Shown: piece by piece, positions 6,405 through 10,445 of the stretch
Position numbering within the stretch: position 1 is the first letter of the stretch
How the letters are laid out: the number at the start of each line of letters is the position of its first letter
Assembly: GCA_003820635.1 (NCBI GenBank)
Contig: RPOS01000235.1
Coordinates: 1 to 10,445, forward strand
DNA length: 10,445 nucleotides
Direction: 5' to 3'
From: Verrucomicrobiaceae bacterium
GTDB lineage: Bacteria; Verrucomicrobiota; Verrucomicrobiae; Verrucomicrobiales; Akkermansiaceae
Notes under the pieces: generated by a model
What the model saw: the letters and a program-made list of their open reading frames with translations, nothing else
Databases searched by the model: none
Told to the model about the DNA's origin: nothing
Program-made: the position numbers and the translations under genes

Positions 6405-7565
6405 TCAGATGGTGCCGTCGTCCTGGACAAAGCTGAAGGCGGTGGTCACGAAGTCCTTGTTCAGGATCTCGAAGCCAGCGTACAGTTGCCAAATAAGGAT
6501 GATAAAGCGGCTGAAGTCATCGTTGTTGTTGATAAGCACCTGGGCATTAGGACCACCGATGCCAACACCGATTGCTTGAGGACCGAAGAAGTAACCTTGA
6601 GCAACTTCTTGGTTGGAGAAGGTGTTAGCACCATCGCTAGCGAAGGTAGCAGACACAGTCTTGGTCGGGAAGTTGGTCGATTCGAAGAACTTGACACCTT
6701 CAAACTGAACGCCGGTCGGCATCACAGGTTCACCAGCCAGGAAATAGCCCTGACCAGCTTGGGGACCCATGTAGAAGCTGGAGTTGTTAGGCATCATGGG
6801 GTTGCCCATGTACATGCCTTGACCGGGGTTGCCGCTGTAGCGAGCAATCTCACGGAAGTCTGGGTCACGACGCAGGTGCATCATGAAAGTAGGATCGCAG
6901 ATGCAGCGATACAGACCATCAGAGAAGGTAGGAACGTTGCGCTTACGCAGGTCCTTAACAACGGTCAGAAGGTCGGTGCGCACCTGGAACTGCTGCACTT
7001 GAGCAGCGTACTCCGCAGAGGTATAGGAGATCGAACCGTTGGCAGCTTTGCCCTTGCTACCAGGGAAGTAGTAACCACCTTGGGTGGAAGAAGCTTCACC
7101 GTTGGCTTCGGCTTTGGCTAATTCGTCAATAAAGACGCGGTCCCGCCAGCGACGGTAGTCGTCCAGCAGAGTCAGGCTGCCGATCGACTGGTGGAACATG
7201 TTCAGGTTGCCGGTATCCAGCAACAGGCGCTGCGCGGTGATCAGCGTCTCCCGAGCAATCTTGAAGGTCGAAGGCTGGGTCGGATCGCCGGGGTCTGCAG
7301 GACCGGTGTATTCCTTAAGCACCACCAGGACTTTTTCCTTGGTGATGTTACGGCTGTTAGCGGTACCGATGGTTTGGTCGGCAATACGCTCACGGCTGTC
7401 CTTAGTACCAGGAGTACCCCAGAACTTGTAGCGGTCTAACTGAACAGTTTGACCGGGCTGACGAGTGAAGTCGTGGACAACCACGGGCTCCACGGCCATC
7501 TCGGCAATATAAGCAGGGTGTGGACGGTAAAGTTCCGCACCTAAAATCTTTGGAAAGTCGTTCTC
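6405..7565 (-). CDS. Major capsid protein, exon 2 (codons 4-389)
   Basis: The full protein is 389 residues: three from exon 1 (MFI) and the rest here, beginning ENDFPKILGAELYRPHPAY. The first obvious ATG (7499) is internal, since the frame runs on upstream with good protein sequence to the intron end at 7566. The N-terminal part (FTRQPGQTVQLDRYKFWG) and the helical middle (TLLDDYRRWRDRVFIDELAK) suggest an HK97-fold coat of the N4-gp56-like or a related group. The C-terminal half has Gly/Met/Asn-rich loops (GQGMYMGNPMMPNNSSF) and ends FVQDDGTI. It would form the icosahedral shell on the scaffold encoded upstream. Position after portal and scaffold and size support this. The exact family is recall-based. 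Confidence 0.87.
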   Translation of the reverse strand, partial: ENDFPKILGAELYRPHPAYIAEMAVEPVVVHDFTRQPGQTVQLDRYKFWGTPGTKDSRERIADQTIGTANSRNITKEKVLVVLKEYTGPADPGDPTQPSTFKIARETLITAQRLLLDTGNLNMFHQSIGSLTLLDDYRRWRDRVFIDELAKAEANGEASSTQGGYYFPGSKGKAANGSISYTSAEYAAQVQQFQVRTDLLTVVKDLRKRNVPTFSDGLYRCICDPTFMMHLRRDPDFREIARYSGNPGQGMYMGNPMMPNNSSFYMGPQAGQGYFLAGEPVMPTGVQFEGVKFFESTNFPTKTVSATFASDGANTFSNQEVAQGYFFGPQAIGVGIGGPNAQVLINNNDDFSRFIILIWQLYAGFEILNKDFVTTAFSFVQDDGTI

Positions 7566-8388
7566 CTGGTCTCTAGTTTCTTAGAGGGGTGGACTATCTC
7601 TTCATCCCTGTGGGATGCCGGACGCTAAATCTGGTATTACGTAACAAGAACGTGTTACCCCCAGTAGTCTCTGCACCTTCCAATCACGCTTGATTGGCTT
7701 GGCTCAGGATTACCCTCGTCTTTACGTTAGGGCTTCCCTGAATTCATCCAGTTTGCACTCATCGATTGCTCGGTGAGGTGACAACGTTGAGCGTTCAGTT
7801 GAGGCGTGTTAAGCTTGGAAATCTGTTTATGAACAAAATGAATCCAAAACTTGTACCCGGATTTGGTAATCTTTACTTGACGGAAGAAGGAAAAGCTTTT
7901 GAAAAACAACTTGATCCCGACAATCAAGAATATTTTCAAGAGATACCCATTCGCTCAACCAGTGTTTATGACCGTCTTTCAGTTCTTGTAGATGGAAAAA
8001 GAAAAAGATTCAATCTCCATGTTTTGATGGCCGTTGCTTTTTTGGGGTTGGATCTGCGTTCCCATGGAACCAGTAACTTTTCCCTGCAAGTAGATCACAA
8101 AGACAATGACAAGAGGAATAATCGACTTGACAATCTTGAGATCGTTACCAAACAAACAAATCTAACAAGGGCCTGGAAAACGGGTTGTTACAAGAACAAT
8201 GGTTTTGCCAGTAAAGGGAAGCCGAAGAAGTCTTTGAGAAAGTTTTCTTCGGAAGACGTGGCTCAAATCAAAGCTTTAAAGGAAGCTGGTCTTTCTTATA
8301 GAAAGATTGCTGAAAAGTTTGACTGTAACCACGGAGCTATTTACCAAATCTTGAAGGGCTACACCTACCAGGATCTGAACTAGCTATC
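7566..8388 (-). ncRNA. Group I intron (IA-like) in the major capsid gene
   Basis: The intron is 823 nt on the minus strand. P1 joins exon/intron GTGTTCATT|GAT (8397-8386) to the guide AUCGAUGAGUGC (7766-7755), with the conserved U-G wobble at the splice site. P3 is CUGGAUG (7751-7745) with CGUCCGG (7624-7618). P4 is UUCAGG (7742-7737) with CCUGAG (7708-7703). P6 lies at 7697-7680. P7 is GACUA (7669-7665) with UAGUC (7596-7592). P8 is at 7617-7603 and P9 at 7586-7571. The text CCTGAGCCAAGCC and GGTGCAGAGACTA is classic group I. An extra stem region at 7664-7625 (P7.1/P7.2) points to subgroup IA. The final G is at 7566, which joins the exons in frame. The P1 loop is about 620 nt and holds an HNH gene on the other strand. 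Confidence 0.95.
7829..8383 (+). CDS. Intron-borne HNH homing endonuclease, antisense to the intron
   Basis: This 184-residue protein is encoded on the plus strand in the P1 loop. Residues 45-72 resemble the NUMOD4/HNH start, with His in RFNLHVLMAVAFLG (H64). Residues 86-112 hold the HNH core (LQVDHKDNDKRNNRLDNLEI), with H90, N98 and N102 as likely active-site residues. Residues 138-180 form a helix-turn-helix tail (LSYRKIAEKFDCNHGAIYQI) for target binding. ATG 7829 is preferred, with GGAA about 10 nt upstream; the frame is open back to TTG 7766 but that part is ribozyme sequence. The stop is five nt from the 5' splice site. The gene is AT-rich compared with the capsid genes. Expression needs a plus-strand transcript, and no convincing promoter was seen. 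The expected target is the intron-less coat gene near codon 3. Confidence 0.92.
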   Translation: MNKMNPKLVPGFGNLYLTEEGKAFEKQLDPDNQEYFQEIPIRSTSVYDRLSVLVDGKRKRFNLHVLMAVAFLGLDLRSHGTSNFSLQVDHKDNDKRNNRLDNLEIVTKQTNLTRAWKTGCYKNNGFASKGKPKKSLRKFSSEDVAQIKALKEAGLSYRKIAEKFDCNHGAIYQILKGYTYQDLN

Positions 8389-8397
8389 AATGAACAC
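8389..8397 (-). CDS. Major capsid protein, exon 1 (GTG TTC ATT)
   Basis: Nine bases encode MFI, giving MFI-ENDFPKILGAEL after splicing to 7565. Support comes from GGAGG ten nt upstream, the 12-bp P1 pairing with its terminal U-G, and phase 0 at both splice sites. Unspliced RNA reads only two more codons (GAT AGC) before TAG. No other frame in the gap up to 8494 offers a longer first exon that both has a Shine-Dalgarno and ends in a U matched to the guide. Confidence 0.82.
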
Positions 8398-8494
8398 TTT
8401 GGTTTATCCTCCAGTGTCAGTGTTTTTATCGGGTGAAAGATAAAGACACATGTGTCTTATCTAACAAAAATTTTAGCAGGTGGTAACTCAAAAG
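8398..8494 (-). promoter_or_regulatory. Leader of the coat gene: inverted repeat and Shine-Dalgarno
   Basis: This 97-nt gap before the MCP holds three things on the minus strand. First is a near-perfect inverted repeat at 8462-8438: AGATAAGACACA against TGTGTCTTTATCT, no spacer, one unpaired base. Second is a doubled ACACTG at about 8425-8414. Third is GGAGG at 8412-8408, ten nt from GTG. The repeat could be an operator, a weak terminator for the upstream gene or an mRNA-stabilising stem; the T run after it is interrupted. AT-rich GATAAAAAC near 8429 could belong to a late promoter, but no consensus is known for this phage. Confidence 0.55.
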
Positions 8495-9019
8495 TTACAT
8501 GTACTGCATGGTCGGCACGCCCATACGCGCCATACTGGTGTTGTTGGAACCGTAGCTTTCGGGGTCAATTGGTGCACCTTGCTGGAACCCAGGGATGCCC
8601 ATGGCACCGGCAAGGCCACCAGCGGCTAAACCGCCGAGACCAGCAGCACCTGCGGCAAGGGGAACACCAGCAACTGCAGCTGCCTCTTGACTAATGCCAC
8701 GGTTGATGATGTCAGCCACAGGACCCATTGCGCCACGAGCAAATGCGGCACGCTTGCTGCCAGCTGGGGCAGAAGCACCAATAGCACCAAGGCCTTCAAT
8801 TGCTGTAGATGCAGCAGCTGCACGAGCAGGACCGGCATATTTACCAGCCAGACGTGCGGCGCCAAGAGCACCACGGGCACCAAGACCTGCAGCTACGCCG
8901 CCAAGTACAGCACTACCTGGATCTTCGCCCTGTGCGGCAAGAGCCCCGCCTGCCAGAAGACCGGCGGCGACGGGGACTCCATATGCAAGACCAGGACGAC
9001 GTTGTCCTAATGGTTGCAT
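8495..9019 (-). CDS. Ala/Gly-rich putative membrane-active virion protein
   Basis: This 174-residue protein is nearly half Ala and Gly. Hydrophobic stretches lie at about 11-29 (LAYGVPVAAGLLAGGALAA), 38-60 and 118-141 (AGVPLAAGAAGLGGLAAGGL and on). Arg is spread between them, and the tail is polar with several Met (SMARMGVPTMQYM). The pattern suggests a small protein that can insert in membranes, such as an ejected internal protein or channel. A head assembly factor is also possible given its place between scaffold and coat. No family is recognised. ATG 9019 follows GGAG at 7 nt and starts four nt after the scaffold stop, so the two are probably coupled. Confidence 0.72.
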   Translation of the reverse strand: MQPLGQRRPGLAYGVPVAAGLLAGGALAAQGEDPGSAVLGGVAAGLGARGALGAARLAGKYAGPARAAAASTAIEGLGAIGASAPAGSKRAAFARGAMGPVADIINRGISQEAAAVAGVPLAAGAAGLGGLAAGGLAGAMGIPGFQQGAPIDPESYGSNNTSMARMGVPTMQYM

Positions 9020-9023
9020 TGCC

Positions 9024-9950
9024 TCACTCCATCACGAAGAGTTTGTTAGACACGGTGCCAGGCTGAGCTTGGTTCAGAACGCGCCAGGCATTCTGGGGAT
9101 CACGCGCCATCATGTCGTTGAAGGTGCCCCAGAAGTTGGTGGGTTGCTGAGGAGCGGCCGCAGCAGGAGGAGCAGGGAACTCGCCATAAGCATACGGATC
9201 AACCTGCTCGGTTGGGTAACCATAAGCTTCCAGATCTTGCTCACCTTCGTGAACAGGATATGGACCTTCAGGACCAAAGAAGCGAATGGTGTAATCGCTC
9301 AGCACATCAGGGTTGGTCAGAATCTCGTTATAGGCAAGATTCTCAGTGTGAGACTGGGTAGCAAATTCGGCATACTCTTGAAGAGTACCGGTCATTTCCT
9401 GGCCCCAGGCAACGGCGCTATCCAGCAGGCCTTCGAGTTGAAGGGCGTAATTATTTAGAATTGCGGGAGCTTCGCTTCCGAACGCTGCGATTACTTGCTG
9501 GCTTTCCAGGCTCAGACCCTCCGAGGAGGTTGGGGAAGAGCTGGGCGAGTAAGCCTGGTTGGTTGACCAAGTCTGCGGAGCCGATTGTTGCGTAGCTTGG
9601 CTGCTCACCGAACCGTAGTTGGCTTGGCCGTAGCTCGTCGTCGGAGCTGATGGTTGACCCTGGAACGGGGATTGAACTGGTGCGCTCAGTAGATTCACTA
9701 CTTTGTTGAACGCCGACTCCCATGGGTTCCCCTGTACTTCCGCCGGTTGGGATTGGGGGGCGTACTGAGTAGGGGCTGAGGGTTGGTAAACCGGGGCCGC
9801 CTGAGGTGCTGCCACCTGGTAGTTCACCGGGGCTGCTTGGTACGAGACCGGGGCTTGGCTCGGCTGGTAAGACGGAGTCACGTAACTGCTCGGCGCTACT
9901 GCCGGAGTCGGGCTCGTCTGTGGGATCGATTGGACGGTAGCGTCCTGCAT
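9024..9950 (-). CDS. Probable capsid assembly scaffolding protein
   Basis: This 308-residue protein lies between portal and coat, the usual place of the scaffold in podovirus-like head cassettes. Residues 1-145 are Pro/Gln/Ser/Ala/Tyr-rich and disordered, with repeated short units (SYQPSQAPVSYQAAPVNYQ). One likely helix (NPWESAFNKVVNLLSA) lies at 75-90. Residues 146-225 are helical (SLESQQVIAAFG and LQEYAEFATQ). After an acidic Pro/Tyr-rich part, the last 40 residues (NFWGTFNDMMARDPQNAWRV) look like a C-terminal coat-binding helix pair. ATG 9950 has a strong AGGAG 7 nt upstream. The first 166 codons overlap the portal frame. The scaffold role is inferred from position, length and composition. 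Confidence 0.72.
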   Translation of the reverse strand: MQDATVQSIPQTSPTPAVAPSSYVTPSYQPSQAPVSYQAAPVNYQVAAPQAAPVYQPSAPTQYAPQSQPAEVQGNPWESAFNKVVNLLSAPVQSPFQGQPSAPTTSYGQANYGSVSSQATQQSAPQTWSTNQAYSPSSSPTSSEGLSLESQQVIAAFGSEAPAILNNYALQLEGLLDSAVAWGQEMTGTLQEYAEFATQSHTENLAYNEILTNPDVLSDYTIRFFGPEGPYPVHEGEQDLEAYGYPTEQVDPYAYGEFPAPPAAAAPQQPTNFWGTFNDMMARDPQNAWRVLNQAQPGTVSNKLFVME

Positions 9951-10445
9951 AACTCATCTCCTTTTGTAATGCTTCTAAAGTTCGATACAGATATGGAGTT
10001 AAATCCAACCTGGGATCGGCAGCCATCGGAAGGTTTGGCGACTGCGGGTGAGGGGTCTGCATCAGGCCGCCCACCAGGCGAGAGAATTGGGCAAAAGCGC
10101 CCTGTAGTTCACTCACCATCCTGAACGGAAACCCAGATAACATCTCGGCCCGTTCCTCATCCGTTTTAGACGGGAAGAGGTATTTCAGTGCTTCAATGCT
10201 ATCAACACCTAATTCTTGCAAGTTGCGTACCACAATTGAGTTGTTAAGTACGTCTTGCGTGGAATCCTCGTAAACAGGTCCTGTCCACCTCCACAGCATA
10301 GTGACATCACCATCTGGAATGAGGCCCGTTACACCAGGGGGAACAGTTTGGGCTTGGATAGCAGAATTAATCGCTTCTTGCACCAAGGCTTCAAATTGTT
10401 CTGCAGCCTGTGTATAGCCGTCTCTTTCTTCTTTGGTTGCACCAG
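9451..10445 (-). CDS. Probable portal protein, C-terminal part (5' end beyond window)
   Basis: The frame is open at the right edge and gives 330 residues before TAA at 9453-9451. Visible residues 1-165 are a normal helical protein (QAAEQFEALVQEAI, NNSIVVRNLQELGVDSIEAL, PYLYRTLEALQKEMSYAGRY). The rest is a Pro/Ser/Gly-rich tail (PSSPGELPGGSTSGGPG and on) ending in a basic run (SVRKRSSRNSK). Coming just before scaffold and coat, with a helical C-terminal domain, it fits the dodecameric portal through which DNA is packaged and ejected. The catalogue of portal motifs lies outside the window. The tail is encoded in the 500 nt that also encode the scaffold N-terminus, in another frame. Whether the whole tail is made is not certain. 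Confidence 0.65.
   Translation of the reverse strand, partial: GATKEERDGYTQAAEQFEALVQEAINSAIQAQTVPPGVTGLIPDGDVTMLWRWTGPVYEDSTQDVLNNSIVVRNLQELGVDSIEALKYLFPSKTDEERAEMLSGFPFRMVSELQGAFAQFSRLVGGLMQTPHPQSPNLPMAADPRLDLTPYLYRTLEALQKEMSYAGRYRPIDPTDEPDSGSSAEQLRDSVLPAEPSPGLVPSSPGELPGGSTSGGPGLPTLSPYSVRPPIPTGGSTGEPMGVGVQQSSESTERTSSIPVPGSTISSDDELRPSQLRFGEQPSYATIGSADLVNQPGLLAQLFPNLLGGSEPGKPASNRSVRKRSSRNSK

Noticed and set aside
6486..7121. Plus-strand open frame (211 codons) opposite the coat gene
   Set aside because: Shadow of the coat gene. Composition follows the antisense of its codons and no ribosome-binding site is present.
6405..7499. Coat gene starting at ATG 7499
   Set aside because: The frame continues upstream with convincing protein sequence up to the group I intron end, and no Shine-Dalgarno precedes 7499.
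7766..7828. TTG-start extension of the intron HNH gene
   Set aside because: The added 21 codons lie over the P1 guide side of the ribozyme, have no HNH-related sequence, and ATG 7829 has a better context.
8438..8462. Inverted repeat as terminator for the plus-strand HNH gene
   Set aside because: The sequence after the stem on the plus strand is AACAAAAATTTT, without an immediate T run.
8694..9458. Plus-strand open frame (254 codons) across the Ala/Gly-rich gene and the scaffold gene
   Set aside because: It spans two real minus-strand genes and begins with an Arg/Ala/Pro-rich artefact of Gly/Ala codons read backwards.

Overview
The window is part of the virion (head and tail) module of a tailed double-stranded DNA phage. 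All structural and lysin genes lie on the minus strand and read from right to left. The only two convincing plus-strand genes are HNH homing-type endonucleases. The order portal, scaffold, Ala/Gly-rich protein, major capsid protein is a classic Caudoviricetes head cassette. The style of the capsid and structural proteins makes me suspect a phage of cyanobacteria. That host guess is recall-based inference and was not checked by any search.

Right to left. (1) 10445-9451 holds the C-terminal part of a probable portal protein, cut by the window edge. Its Pro/Ser/Gly-rich tail overlaps the next gene by 500 nt in another frame. (2) 9950-9024 is a probable scaffolding protein with a Pro/Gln/Tyr-rich N-terminal half. 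(3) 9019-8495 is an Ala/Gly-rich, partly hydrophobic protein. (4) 8397-6405 is the major capsid protein (MCP) gene, split by a group I intron at 8388-7566. The first exon is only nine bases (GTG TTC ATT). The ribozyme core (P1, P3 to P9) can be read base by base. An HNH endonuclease gene in the opposite orientation fills the P1 loop. (5) 6369-5563 is an abundant-looking virion protein, perhaps a capsid decoration protein. (6) 5522-5112 is a small SH3-like plus helix-hairpin-helix protein, followed by a strong intrinsic terminator at 5093-5061. (7) 5041-4418 is an LAS-type (M15-like) peptidase. (8) 4378-3917 is an unrecognised protein, possibly a connector. (9) 3914-3087 is an Ala/Pro-rich protein with a duplicated C-terminal unit. 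(10) 2999-2877 is a possible 40-residue membrane peptide. (11) 2869-2138 is an SLT-type transglycosylase. (12) 2147-1560, plus strand, is a free-standing HNH endonuclease that meets the transglycosylase gene tail to tail. (13) 1505-714 and 707-<1 are two further virion proteins in the same frame, separated by one TGA.

The genes together build the capsid (portal, scaffold, coat, decoration) and arm the virion with two cell-wall enzymes. The two endonucleases are probable selfish elements. One rides in an intron three codons into the coat gene, the other in an intergenic gap. The most notable features are the intron with its nine-base exon and antisense endonuclease gene, the 500-nt portal/scaffold overlap, and a start site at 1505 where a hairpin may bridge a distant Shine-Dalgarno sequence, as in T4 gene 38.
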